From: Hypomyces perniciosus
Taxonomy: Eukaryota; Ascomycota; Sordariomycetes; Hypocreales; Hypocreaceae
NCBI GenBank assembly: GCA_008477525.1
Contig: SPDT01000003.1
Coordinates: 248,001-312,000 of the forward strand
Direction of reading: 5' to 3'
DNA: 64,000 nucleotides
The position numbers and the translations under genes are program-made. The notes under the pieces are model-generated. The model made no database searches. It worked only from the letters and a program-made list of their open reading frames with translations, and was not told where the DNA came from. Below, one piece after another: positions 26,795-39,900 of the stretch. Numbering within the stretch: the first letter of the stretch is position 1; every line of letters starts with the position of its first letter.

Positions 26795-26859
26795 TATCAA
26801 CTACGCTGGGCCCTGCCACTACAAAGCCCAACCACCGCCAACGCCACGCTGGTCTGTGG

Positions 26860-28062
26860 CTACGGGGCAGCGCTCACCACACAAATCATTACTCCGTACT
26901 CCGTAGATGATGATCAATTGAAGGGGAAAGCCTCTTTCCCGGGCGTTAATCCATCTATCTGGCTTGAACTTTTCAGGTCCAGGAAATATATTGGCATCCA
27001 TATGTACCCAGTAGCTGCTGGAGCCTATTGGAGTCGATTACGCTATGAGCTTCTGCATGTGCAAAGGCAACATTGTCACTTACCTCGGCTAGTATGATCC
27101 AGTTTTTATAGTGGATTGGCTCATGTGAAATGCGAGGCAGACGTCCCAGCGCTCTGTGATTGAATCGAAGCCCTTCATTAACTATGGCGGACTAGGTAGT
27201 ACGGTTATACCATCAACGAGCGCCCCCTTTTGAGTGAGACTGGTGACTTTCTGTTTAACATGTTCCCAGTCCAGCACCGCACCTAATGATCCGCTCATCA
27301 AACGTACCGCCCATATCGTCATCGCCTTGACGACTGAAAGCAGCCCTGGGAACTGCCGCCCAAGTGGCCCTGTTGATACAGCGCTCATCAGGCACTCTTT
27401 GAAATTAACCCTGAAGTCATCGTCGTCGAGACAGTGGTACCCCTCGCCGTAACGATAATGCGTGATAACGTCATTGGTAAGTGCTATAAGAGCCGCATCG
27501 AGACGGATAACGCCTTGGGTAGCACAGGCGTCTTTGAATCAATCGCAGAGACGATCAATATGCTCCTAAATTAACTCGTCAGTCTCGCCAATGGCCTTTT
27601 TGGAGAAGAATAAGTTTAATGCACCTCGTCGAATACGATGGTGTTCGTGGGGACCTGTTGCAAAGGCGCTAGTGGGCACTGCAAGGAAGACAACCTACCT
27701 AGTCAGCGTATTTATCACGTTTCTTAGAGGCTGGCGCATAGGTGGTGTTGTAGAATTCAGCATCGAGATTGTGTCGCACGTGAGGATTTATCCCAACGAT
27801 GGGGCCTGCGAGGGTCAAGTAAATTACCCGGCAATAATAAGTCTTGCTTTTCACGCTCACTGTCGAGAAGGCAACGCTTCTTGAATTTGTAAGAACATGG
27901 ATAAGGAACTGTACCATAGCGGCCGTGCATTCGTTTAATCTCCCGAACGAACATCCTGCGTTGGACCGCGTCGTAGCAGAATTCATACCAGCCAGTTAAG
28001 GCAGTCAACTTGGGACCCGGAAATTTGGCCACTTGGTGAAAGTAAAGACGATATGCCGACAG
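26860..28062 (-). pseudogene. Broken cytochrome P450 (fungal secondary-metabolism type)
   Basis: The minus strand gives an ordered but damaged microsomal P450. The N-terminal 'YRLYFH..AKFPGPKLTALT' lies at about 28055-27990. 'YGPIVGINP' is assembled across a clean GT-AG intron (27806-27914), followed by 'FYNTTYAPASKKRDKY' and 'HRIRRGALNLFFSKKAI' (about 27620). 'VIRLDAALIALTNDVIT' and 'FPGLLSVVKAM' follow. After 27182 the roughly 150 residues that should include the I helix (AGxDT) are missing. The text resumes with the K-helix ExxR (NEGLRF, about 27165), then 'SSSYWVHMDANIFPGPEKFKPDRWI' split here for length near 27020-26945. The haem-cysteine loop FxxGxRxC is not found. In-frame stops include TAG at 27566-27568 (expected Gln) and TGA at 27539-27541 (expected Arg), plus a frame change near 27700. 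Not functional. Confidence 0.85.
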
Positions 28063-29109
28063 TCAACACAAGCATTACGGACGTCGAGGTTACCTGTAAA
28101 AGAGTCCGTCATGCTGATAACGACAAGAAAGTCTAAATGAATAAAGTCTCAAGGTTTAAAAAGCATGATGCAGTAGTCAGTCTCGTTGGCTCGAAATAAG
28201 GGACCAACTCTCCAGTATATGATGCAAGATATATACTCAATTGTTATACAGCTACAAGCACCTTGCATTAAAGTATAAGATTGTAGCTTGAATTGTGAAA
28301 AATATATATGCCCTAAGGGCCCTGCTATATACGTATTGCATAAGCCCTGTAATTATATAATAAAGCATTTAACCTAATATTATTATTAATAATAATAATA
28401 TTAATATTAATATTACTATTATTACTAATAATATAGCTTTTACTGTAAATATAATATTTTTAATATATTCCCTTTTTAATGCGCTTTAATTAATAAATTA
28501 TAAAATTATAAAAAAAAAATACTTTAGTAATAAAGTGTAGTTATAGTTGCCCTTTAAAGGTAACTTATTGCAGTATTAATTATTTAGCTAGCTAAGCGGC
28601 TATACCTTTTTCTCTTTTTTTTACCTCTCCTACACCTTTTCTTTTACCTTTACTTTTATTTATTCCTACTTTAGCCTTAGCCTTTATTACTATTACTATT
28701 ACTGCTTTTACCTCTATTACTACTATTGCCTTTACTTTTATTACTGCACTAGTATTGTTTTTTTATAAAGGTTATTTAAAGTTAATAATTATTAATAAAA
28801 GGGATTTCTTTTAATATATTTTTATTACTTGCTTTTAATAGTATATTATTTACTTTAATAAAAACTATTATAATATTATTTAATATACTTTTCCTTTTAA
28901 TTTAATAGGATTATTTTATTTAATTATATATTAGCTTTTTTAAACTATAAAAAATATTAAAGTATATACTTTATTCTTTATTTATATAAATTTAAATTTA
29001 TATAGCTAAATAGTATTTTATTATAAATAAATATTATATTTTTAATTTAATTTATTAAAGAAAAAGATTTAGTTTATATTAAAAAAGCAGCTATTTTAAA
29101 TAGTAATAA
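28063..29109. other. Right edge of gene island passing into A+T-rich decayed sequence
   Basis: Ordinary composition lasts to about 28300 with nothing recognised. Beyond this comes a mixed ATT/TAA microsatellite-like run (about 28378-28432) and a pyrimidine-rich stretch (about 28600-28750) made of repeated TTTACC/TATTACT words. No domain is seen. Confidence 0.45.
28378..28432. repeat. ATT/TAA microsatellite-like run
   Basis: About 55 bases consist almost only of ATT, TAA and ATA triplets, with three scattered C residues. Confidence 0.7.
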
Positions 29110-29325
29110 TATTAAAAAGGAGGGTTAAAAAGTAAGGATTTTAGTGTAATTAGATAACCTTGTTATTCTGGCTAGACCCAGAATTAGGCCCGACACTAAG
29201 ACCAAGTTCCGGAGGAACTTTAGTGTAAGTCAGGAATTCTCTTTTATCCTTAACAATTACAATTAAGCTAAAACCAGCTACCCCGCCTACCTTAGATTTA
29301 ATATAATATTTATAATAGGTATTTT
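29110..29325 (+). repeat. Partial, decayed copy of family S LTR
   Basis: It aligns to 5986-6200. TATTAAAAAGGAGGGTT matches TGTTAAAAAGGAGGGCT, and the TTCTGGCTAGACCC and AGTTCCGGAGGAACTT blocks are conserved. Differences are nearly all C/T or G/A. The similarity stops near 29325, so the right part of the LTR is missing. Confidence 0.75.
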
Positions 29326-31508
29326 AAGATAACTCTCTCTTATAAATTTTTTTCTATATTAGCAGCTATTAGCAGCCTATTAATACAGGAGCTTTTATAG
29401 GCTATAAAAAGCAGCGCAATAGCTATTAAGCTATCGCTAGCCTAATAGTTAAAAAATGCAGTAAAGGTATATTTAAAGAGTTAGCCTTACACTGCATTGC
29501 CTACTTTAAACCGCTAGATTTAAAGACTAAATAGCCTTAAGACTAGGCCGCTTTAGATATTAAATACTAACAGGATCTATAGTAGGTTAAGGCCCTGCTA
29601 CTCCCGTTAATGTCTGAAAAATAACACTAGTCGCGAGGGTTTTTCTTTTACTAAGAGAGGCTAACCCCCTTTTTTAAGGTTTTTCCTATTTTAATATATA
29701 TAAATAGTATATCGTCCCTTTTCCTTCCTTCCTTCCTTTCTCCCCTCTTTATCTGCACTTTGTATATTAAATGGTAGCAATTTAAGCGTTTTTCGATTGC
29801 AAGACCTTCATATATACACTATACTGGCAACTACAAGCAACCATCTCGGCATTTCCTTTTAGTAAGCAAGAAAGCCTTTGTAGATAAAGATATTAGTTAA
29901 CTAACCTACTAACTAAACCGCTAAACTAAACCGCGTTAATCCTGGGTTTACTATTTCCCTTATAAAACTATACTGCTTTTAAATAATCTATAGCTATTCC
30001 TTTTACTAGGCTTTATAGCTATTTCTTTATTAAGCGATATTCCTTTTATAATTTTCTTTAAATTCGATTTGCAATAATTTTAACTAATTAACTCGATGAA
30101 GCTAAATAATAACAGCTATAGCAACTATATTAGGTTAATCGTTAACGCTGGACCTGTAAAAGCTACAGAGTCCTTTTCTAAATACAGAATTAACTTTTTA
30201 TTTATCTTTAGACTTTATATTGGCCAAGTTAACGCGTAACTGTTTAATGCATCTATCTAGTTTAGCAGCCCCGGCTATAATAACGCAATACTGTTTAGTA
30301 TAGATTAAAATGCAGACGCATTATTGGCCCAGTAAAGTATTAGAGACCCTTTTTAGGGCAGACGGATCAGGCAAGGGGCTGCGACCTTAGGGAAAAGTAA
30401 AGGAGGTTAAAGAGCAATTACTTAAAGGAGAAATAGGTGCTAATAAATAGGTAATAAGCCAGAAACTAATAGTTAAGTATAATAGCAGTAATTTATTAGT
30501 TTTTAAAGTTTTATAGCTTTAAAGATTATAGTTACTTTTATATATATATTCTAGCTTATATAATATTATAAACGCTTTAAAGTTTCTAATCTTTTAATTA
30601 ACTACCTTTTTTTATAATATTAACTTTAATACTAGTAAAAACTTTATATTCAGTTAACTTTTTTTTTAGCTTTTAATACTTTATTATTATATTAAATAAT
30701 AATTATTTTTTATATAAATACTTTTTTAAACTTTAAATTTAAATACTTTAATATATATTTCACAGTTTAAAAAGTTTTTAATTTTATAGTTTAAAAGTAT
30801 ACTTTTATATAATTAAATTTAAAAGGTAATAAAAAAGTTTTATATAATAAATTAACTTTTTACTATTAATATATAAATAATTTACTTTATCTCTTTTTTT
30901 TAAATTTATTATTATATATATTATATATATCTTTACTTTTTCTTTTTTTTCTTGTTATTTTTTTAGCATTTTTCTTTATATAACTACTTTTCCTATAAAT
31001 ATTTTTTCTTTTTACCTTTTTTTATTAATTAATTTATTATATAATAGCATTTTCTTTTTAAATTTAGCTTATAATTAGAAATTTCCTTTTTCCTTTTATA
31101 ATAAATGTTACTGTTTTATAAGTTTTTTATAGTTAATTTTTTATTATAATTTCCTATTTAATATATTTATAGCCTAGTTTTAAAAAGTAATAGTAATTTT
31201 ATAGTATTTAAAAATTTAATATAATAAGCCTATTTTTATTTATTATCAATACTATTTTAACTATATCTTTATTAAAATAGCTTTCCTTTAAAGTTATTAT
31301 ACTTTTATTAATAAAAGGCTATAAAGCTACTAGTAATTTAACTTAATAGGTATTTTAATATACCGATTACTATTAACTACTATTAATTTACTATAAACGC
31401 CCTACCGTATAGTATTATTATTTTAACCTTTTAATTGCATAAAATATAAAGTTAAAAAAAAACCACTCTAATATTATAATAATAAATATAAATTCTATAT
31501 AATTAATA
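29326..31508. other. Mixed decayed sequence with a possible relic ORF
   Basis: 29326-30500 keeps more G+C than its neighbours. A pyrimidine run with CCTT repeats (about 29716-29745) is followed by a degraded reading frame at 30095. From 30500 to 31508 the sequence is very A+T-rich and nothing is recognised. Confidence 0.4.
30095..30420 (+). pseudogene. Relic ORF of unknown family
   Basis: From the ATG at 30095 the frame is open for 48 codons (it includes NYIRLIVNAGPVKATESFSK), then continues as plausible protein broken by TAA or TAG stops at about 30239, 30260, 30308, 30332 and 30353. Each could derive from CAA or CAG by one C-to-T change, as RIP would cause. I do not recognise the protein. 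It could be a transposon gag or a host gene caught by RIP. Confidence 0.35.
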
Positions 31509-34080
31509 TATTATAGTATAAAAAGGTAAGTTAAGGTAAATGTTATTATTATATGTTAAAAGCAAAAAAGCTTTAAGGCTTTATAGAAAGCTATAGTTAA
31601 AAATATATTACAGCCTAGTTATATAATTAGAGTTTATATAATAGGGTATTAATGTTATATAATAGTTAATACTATAATAATACCCCTTTTATTATTATAT
31701 TATTTAACTGCAAATAACTATATTATTTATATAAATTAATATTTTAGGTAATTTCTTTTAATACTTTTAATATAAAAGTATATAAAGTAAATTATATAGT
31801 TTTTAATATTAATAATATATAGTTTAATTATAGGCTTTAATATAATATAGTTTTTAATTAATATATTATAACCTTTAGTTTTTTTCTAGCTATTTCTTTT
31901 TTTTTTTAAAATTCCTTGTAATATTTATTATAGTAAACTTTGCTTTTTTAAAAGAATTTTATAAAAGTTTTATATTACTTTTTTTTTCTTTATAAATCTT
32001 TCAATAATTATTATATAATATAATATTTATATTTAATAAAATAATAAAATTTATTATTATTATAATAATTTAAAAGTATATTAATTTTATATTTCTTTTA
32101 TATTTTATTTATATCAAATCCGTTTTAAGATTTTACTTTTAATATTATCTAATTTAATTTTATTTATTATCTTATATTTAAAACATAATCAAATAAGTAT
32201 TTTAAATTATAAAAGGGAATTATATAAAATTAAAAAGATATTTATAGTTTCTAATAAATTCATAATTTAAATTTATTAATATATATATTATAATATAAAG
32301 TTTGATTTATTTATTACTTAGTTTTTTTATTACTTAATTAATTGTTATATTTTAAATGTTAATAAAAAAACTTTTTCATAATTCTTTTTTATATATTTAT
32401 ATTTTCTTTATATTCTTTTTTAAAGTTTTAATAAAAGCCTTTTATTACATAATAATATATTTAAATTATTTAATAATAATATTAATATAAAAAACCTTTT
32501 TATTTATTATAAAAAGGTTTAGTAAATAAAGCTATAAAAGCTTTATCTTTAAATAAAAGTTAAAATTATAATTAATAAAAGATAATAATATAATAAAAGT
32601 TTTAAATATTATGTTATTTACAGTAAATTTAATTAAGAACAGTTAATTAAAGTTTATAGATATTATCTTATATTTATATTAATCTTTTTAATTTAATTAT
32701 TAATTTTAAAATTAAAAGTTAAGAACTATTTTAATATATCTTTGAATTATATTAAAAGGTATTATTAAAATTTAAATATAAACTATATATTATAGTTTAA
32801 TATAATATTATTAAATATAGTATAAAAGTAATAAACTTTATTAATAAATATATTAATTAATGTTTTTAATAATAATACAGTAATAAATATAAAATAATAT
32901 ATTTTTATAAAATAATAAATATTTATAGATAATATTATAATAAAAAAAATAATAATAATATAATTAAAGGAATTATATATAAAACAAAATTAATAATAAA
33001 AAAAGTTTTATAATAAAAGTTATAAAGCCTTTATTTTAATATACTTTATAAATCTTTTATAAATAACTTTTTAAAATATTTTTAAATATTATAATATAAA
33101 AAAAGAATATAATATTTAATAGTTAATTAAAAATATTAAATTTAAAAATTATTGATTTATTACAATTGAAAAAATTGAGATTAATATTAATTTAAAAATA
33201 GCTTTAATTAAATTAAAAGCGTTATATTATTTTTTTTCAACATATAATTAATTCTTTTTATAAAAATTTAATAATTTTATAAAGTTTTTAAAAAAATTAA
33301 AAAAAAATTTTTTTTTTTAAATTAATAATTAAAATATTTTAAATTTCTTATTTTAAATTTATATTAAATAAAATATAAAATATATATTAAATATATTATA
33401 ATATAAAATATTATATATATAAAATATATATAATATATATAAAAAAAATTTATAATAACTATTATTTTTTATAGTAATACTATAAAGGTTATTAAGTATA
33501 ATAATAATATACTTTATTTTTATTTTTATATAATTTAAAATATTAAAAGTTTTTTAACTTAATAATTATAAATATTAATTTTTAATAGTAATATTATTTA
33601 ACTTTTCATAATTTTAATTAATATAAATATTATTTTTAAATTTTATAATTAAAAGGAAATAATATATTATATTTATAATATATATAAATCTTTTTAAATT
33701 TATTATTTAATTTTGTTTTTATTATTTATAGTTTATTAAATAAAAATAGTTTTTTTTAATATATAAATCTTTTTTTAATATAATTTTAATCTTTTTTAAA
33801 TTATTTTTATTATATAAATATATAATTTATAATAAAAAATAATAAAACTTATAATTATTATTATATATTTATGATATTTATAAACTATATAATAATTTTA
33901 ATTTAATATTCAATTTTATAATATTTATTATATAATAACTTTTTTTAAGTAAATTATAGTTTATTTTTTTAATATATTTTTAATTAATTATTGTTAATAT
34001 AATATAATATATTAGTTAATTAAATTAAACTTTATGTTTTTTAAAGTATTTTTTTATATTATAATATTTAATATTATCTT
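31509..34080 (-). mobile_element. Element A3, minus strand, extremely RIPed; 5' part lost
   Basis: 31509-31679 is a reversed, heavily decayed family-A LTR. The bases to its right (ATACCCCTTTT...) match in reverse complement the polypurine tract and 3' interior of A2 (11270 leftward), including the AGCTATTTCTTTTTTTTTTAA-like block. Past about 32200 the sequence is almost pure A and T and homology cannot be followed by eye. The right boundary is approximate. Confidence 0.6.
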
Positions 34081-36042
34081 TTAATTTAATTAAATTATAA
34101 TAAAGTCTATATTTAATTAATTATAAATTCCCCCTTTATTTTCAAACCTATAATAATACCTTTAATAATATAGCCGTTACCCTTTAAACTTTATATTTAT
34201 AGGAAATTAATTATAAATAAAATAAATATAAATACTTTAAACTTTATTTTATAATTTTATTTAATAATATTAAAAGATTAATATAATATTTATTAATAAT
34301 TTGAAAAATAATATAAAAGAATTAATTTATTTTAAAAAGTATATTATTTTTTAATATTAATAAATTAATTAAATTTAATATTAAATTAAAAATATAATTA
34401 AAAATAAATAAAAAAAATAAAAAATTTATTAATATTTTATTTATTTTAAAAAAATTTAATATTTTTTAAAATTAAAAATTTAAATATTATATTAAAATTA
34501 ATTTAATTTTATTAAATAATAAAATTAAAAATTTATAAAATTTTTAATTTTATTTATTTTTTTTAATTTATATAAAAATTTTTAAATATTATATTTAAAA
34601 TTTATAATTATTAAAATTTTATAAATTAATTTTTATAGTTTAAAAATTTATTATTTTTATAATTATATATTTAATAAGAAATTATACTATATTTTAATAA
34701 TTTTATAATATATAATTTATATTAAAGTTTTGAAAATAACTTTTTAAATACGAAAAAATATATTAAAATAATTATTAAACTTTTATTTTTAAACTTATAA
34801 TTAAATTTAAAGTATTAATATAATTATAAAATACTCTTTATAAACTTTTATTAATTTCTATTAAAGTAATTAATTTTATTTATTTTTATTAATTAAATTT
34901 ATTATAAATAATATAATATTTAAAACTATTAATATATTATTATTTTTTATTAATTATAATTTTAACTTTAATTTAATAATAAAGCCTTTATAACTTTATT
35001 TACTAAACTTTCCCATAGTTAAAAAAAGAAAGTTTTTTCATATTAATACTATTATTAAGTAATTTAAATATATTATTATATAATTAAAAGTTTTTATTAA
35101 AGCTTTAAAAAGGAAATATAAAAAACATATAAATATATAAAAAAAGCTAGCATTAATTTATATTATTAAATAAATGGTCTTTATTTATATATAATATATA
35201 AAACTTTATTAATTAATAAAAAGGTCATATAATAAATTAATAAGACTTTATATAATAATAAAAGTATATTTATAAGCCTATATTCTTAGTTTATTAAAAG
35301 ATATAAAGATTTTTCTAATTTTATATAACTTCTTTTATAATTTAAAATAATTATTTTATTATACTTTAAATAAAAAACAATTAATAAAGTTAAATTAAAG
35401 AATATTTAAAGTAAAATATTAAAACAGAAAATTAAAATAAATAAAATATAAAGAAATAGGAATTTAAAGTACTTTCAAATTATTATAATAATAATAGATT
35501 TTATTACTATATTAAATAAAAATACTAGATTATTATATAATAATTAATGTAATATTTATAAAGTTAAAAATAGTAATATAAAACTTTTATAAAAGAAATT
35601 TTAAAAAGCTAAGTTTATTTTAATAAATCTTAAAAAGAATTATAAAAAAAGAAAAAAAGGAAATAGTTAAAAAGAAATTAAAGTTTATAAATTATTAATT
35701 AAAAACTATACTATATTAAAGCCTATAATTAAATTATATATTATTAATATTAAAGATTATATAATTTACTTTATTTACTTTTATATTAATAGTATTAAAA
35801 TAAATTCCTTAGAATTTTAATTTATATAAATTATATAATTATGTATAGTTAAATAGTATAATAAAGGGGGGGGGTATTATTATAGTATTAAATATAATGT
35901 AATCTTAATGCCTTATTATATAAGCTCTGGTTATATAATTAACGCGTTTTTAGCTATAGCTTTCTATAAAGCTTTAGGGCTTTCTTGCTCTTTATAGTAA
36001 AATAACAATATTTGCCTTAACCTGCCTTTCTATACTATAATA
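34081..36042 (+). mobile_element. Element A5, plus strand, internally deleted and extremely RIPed
   Basis: 34116-34260 matches the region just inside the 5' LTR of A2 (about 4445-4620). 34980-35880 matches the A2 3' interior (about 10380-11275), and 35878-36042 is a decayed A LTR about 7 bases shorter than the others. The long middle portion is missing or unreadable. A G-run precedes the LTR, as expected for the polypurine tract. Confidence 0.65.
35878..36042 (+). repeat. 3' LTR of element A5
   Basis: It is recognised by AAGCTCTGGTTATATAA, GCTTTCTATAAAGCTTT and AATATTTGCCTTAACCTGC blocks shared with the other A LTRs. The CCAGGCC segment in the middle is lost. Confidence 0.75.
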
Positions 36043-36639
36043 AATTAATTATATAAAGAATTACTATTTACATAGGTTTAAATATTTATTTATATAAAAA
36101 GTAAAGTAGACTTTTTTAATTAATTCTATACTGCCTATACTAGTATATTAAATTATAATAAAAAACCTTTAATAAAACAGTAATATTAAAAAACCTTAAC
36201 TTAATTAAAGTTATAACCAAAAACCTTTCTTTATTAATAATATTGCCTTTTATAAAGCTATTATTAATATAATAACTTGAAATAAACTTAAATTTTATTT
36301 TTAATATACTTAAAGGCTTTAAGCCTATTATATTTATTTAATTAAATAAACCTATTATTTTTTATAATACCTCTTTTAATAATAATTATATTAATTAATT
36401 AATTCCACCTTTACTACTATTATAATAGTTTAATATATATAAAGATATCGAGAATTTCCTTTATAACTTTTATATTAATAATAATGCTGCCTTTATTAAG
36501 TCGTTAACTTTTAAGAAGCAAATAATCGATAGTATTTGCCAGTTAACATTTATTTCCCTTATTTATAATAAAGGCCCGCGGCGGCTATTTCTACTAGGGC
36601 AAAGGCAATTAAACTAGGCTAGGTATAGATTAATTAGAA
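36043..36639. other. Unassigned decayed sequence
   Basis: A+T-rich, with a small G+C-rich spot near 36580 (GGCCCGCGGCGGC). No feature is recognised. Confidence 0.4.
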
Positions 36640-36923
36640 TGTCAGGACCAGTTAGTCCGGAGGTCCGGAAGGTCATAGTTAGTGTAGAAGGTCCGGAAGG
36701 TCCGGGAAGTCTAGAAGACCTAGACAATTATATATAACAGCAGCCTGGCCCCGAGGCAGAGAGACCTGAGGGATCAATAAAATCCAACTGCGGCACCCAC
36801 CTGCTAGTTCGAATCTATTTCTTTGATATTCTAGTTATTTACTACAAGACTTCGTTACTTTTCCCTAGGGTCGCTGCTCCCTTTGCCTAATCTGTCTAAC
36901 CCCTATTATTCAATCTCTTAACA
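36640..36923 (+). repeat. LTR of family E (284 bp)
   Basis: It begins TGTCAGGACCAGTTAGTCC and ends TCTCTTAACA. It aligns to 13091-13346 but is about 27 bp longer, because the GGTCCGGAAGGTC motif near 36662-36700 is repeated. The flanks TAGAA and TAACA do not match, so it is a fragment of a larger copy or an old solo LTR. Confidence 0.75.
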
Positions 36924-39900
36924 TAACAGCTATAGTATAGTTATAACTATAGAAATGCATTATTTAAGCAATTCGCGGTCTTAATAAATAGGGAGCTTTT
37001 ATACTGTAATTTAAGTAGATTAGTAAAAAAAAAATATTCGGGCTGCCTTATATTATTTTACATAATACTATAAAAATTTAATGGCGGCGTATAGTAATAA
37101 ACAAGTAGGTCTAAAAAGTGGATTTCCTATGCAAATAAACATTTAGACCTATGCAAATAGCAATTCTCATTTTATAATAGTAATTTTTTTAACTATTTAC
37201 GACCACTCTATATCTAGGTACAAAAGCCTCGTTTAGGCAATCAAGCTTCCCTCCTACACCTACAGGTACCCTGCCATTTAGGTGCCTACTTATTAAAATT
37301 TATAACCTCTTAACTAGCTATTAAGAAAAATAAGTATAATAATACTCCTTTACCCCTGTTAGGCAGTTAAAGAAAGATAGCGAATACTATTAAACTTTAA
37401 GTAAACTAAAGATAATTAAACCTTACTGCCGCTAAGCAGGCAGTAATTTAATAATTTAAAAAAAAAGTTTTTTTTTACTGTTAGAATAAAAAAAGACTAT
37501 AATCCTCCTGCTTATATTTAAAAAAGACTATATTAATAATAAATGCATTAAAATTAATATCCCTAAATTTAATTTTAATTTTAATATAAAACCTAATATC
37601 TCTTTTCTTTTTAAAAGGGATTTAAAAACCCTTTTTTTCCTTTTTTCAAAGTAAATTAATAAAAGTATTTACCTTTAATAATAGTAAATAGTTTACTATA
37701 GTTTATAAAACTTTTATATAAAGTAAAAGAATTAATATAATTTAAAAACTTAAATAAAAAGTTTTATTTTTAATAGCTTAAATTATTAATAACTATTTAG
37801 CTAAATATTAAAGAAAATATTATCTTTTAGCCGCTTTATAAATAAATAAAGTATTTATTAATACTCAAAGGCCTCTTTTCTTTAAAGGCCTTTATAAACT
37901 TTAAAAAATTAAATAAAAACCCCCTTTTAGTTTAATTAATAATTACATAGCTAATTAATAAAAAGATTTATTAAAATAATAAATAATAATAAACTAAACT
38001 TTACCCTTTAACTTAAATTAACCCAAACGCCCTATTAGCAATTAATAGCTTAAAGTAAATTATATAGGCTATAATTATACTTAAAGGTATAAATAAAAAC
38101 CTTTTAAAAAAAAAAGTAAATTTATTTTATAAAATAATAATAGGCTAACCTTTATTATAAAAATTAATATAAATAAATAAACTATAACTTTTAAGAAATT
38201 CAATAATAAAATCTTCTTTTAAATCCCTTTAAATTATAATTAAAAGAAGATTACTACTATTAACGCTAAATAAAAGATTATTAAAATAAAAAAGTCTAAA
38301 AATAAAAATATTATTTATTTTTAAAAGGGAAAGTTAAACTTTATCTTAAAAATTAATAATAATAAAATTAAAAAGAAAATCTTTATTTTCAGCTTAATTA
38401 TAAAGGCTAATAGCTTTAAGATTAAAAAGTATATAAATAAAGGAGTTCTTTTATATAAAGTATCTTTAAATACTATACTAATACTTTAAATACTTTCCCT
38501 ATTAATATATTAATTTTAATTAATGCTTAAAAAAGTATTAAATTTAAAAAACTTTAAATTTAACCCTTTTAATAAAATTATTAATATTTATTATTATTTT
38601 TCTTTTTTTAAAAAAAGAGTTAAAATAAGCTTTAAACTTTTTAATTATTTAACTTTAATAAAACTTTAAACTTAAAAGGTATAAATAATTTAATGTATTA
38701 AATACTTTAACTTTTATAACCTTTAAAGATATATTAAAACTATATATTATAAAAAGTGCAGTAAGCCTGCCTTTTAATATAATAATAAAAATAAAAACTG
38801 CAATAACTTTATTTAATATATTAACTGCCTTAAACTTTATTAGTTTAATACTGTAAACTATTATATATATTTAATTATTAAAGATAATATAAAAGTATAT
38901 ACTATTAAAGAATAACTTGAAAGTATTAAAGAATTTAAAATTTAGGAATTTTAAAAAAAAACCCTGCCCCTTTTACTTTTAAGCCTAAACCTAGTATATT
39001 TAAAAGAAAAGCTTTTTAAGCTACTTTAACTAAATCCTTTACTGCTTTTAAAGTTTAAATTTAAAAACCCATCCCTTTAAGCAGGATAATACCCCTTGCC
39101 TTTATAATAAAGCCCTTTTAACATAAAATTAACTTAATAAATATCCTTAATAGTTTATTAAAAAACAGCTTATTAGCCTACTTTATAATAAATCTTATTA
39201 ATTTTAATAACTTTATAAATAATACTTTAAAGAATCCTTTAAAAAAAATAAACCTTATAAGTTTAATTCATAAATAATAAACTTTATTAAAACCATTAAA
39301 AAAGTTTTAGTTTAAAAATCTTTTAGCCTAATATAAAAAATTAAAAATAGTATTACAATATAGCCCTTTTACTAATTTAAAAAAATAGCTTTAATACTAT
39401 ATTTATTTAAAAGTTATAGATTTATTAAGATACTATATTATTTAAAAGATACATAAGATTTTACTTTAATTTCTAAGTATTTAATTTATTTAATAATTAA
39501 AAAGAGACTAGACTTTTTATCTTTATATATATTAGAAAATTATTAAATTTATTATATTAATAACTTTTACTTTTCAAACTAAAAAGCAATTATATTTATT
39601 AAATAAAAGTGTATAGCTATATTATTATTAATATTTACTATAAAGCTTCCTTTAATATTATAATAAAAACTTTTAAAAAGTAAAGATAGCCCCCTTTAAA
39701 TTTAATTATTATAAAAGACTTTAATGCATTATACTATATATAGTAATTAGGCTAAGTCTTAGACGCTATAGGTAATAGACTAGCTAAGTAGGCAAATAAA
39801 TATAACCTAATCCATGCCTTTATAAATGCCTTTATAAAGGATTTTGAAAAATATTTTAACTTTATTTTCTTTAACTGCCCTATATTAATAACTATTATGA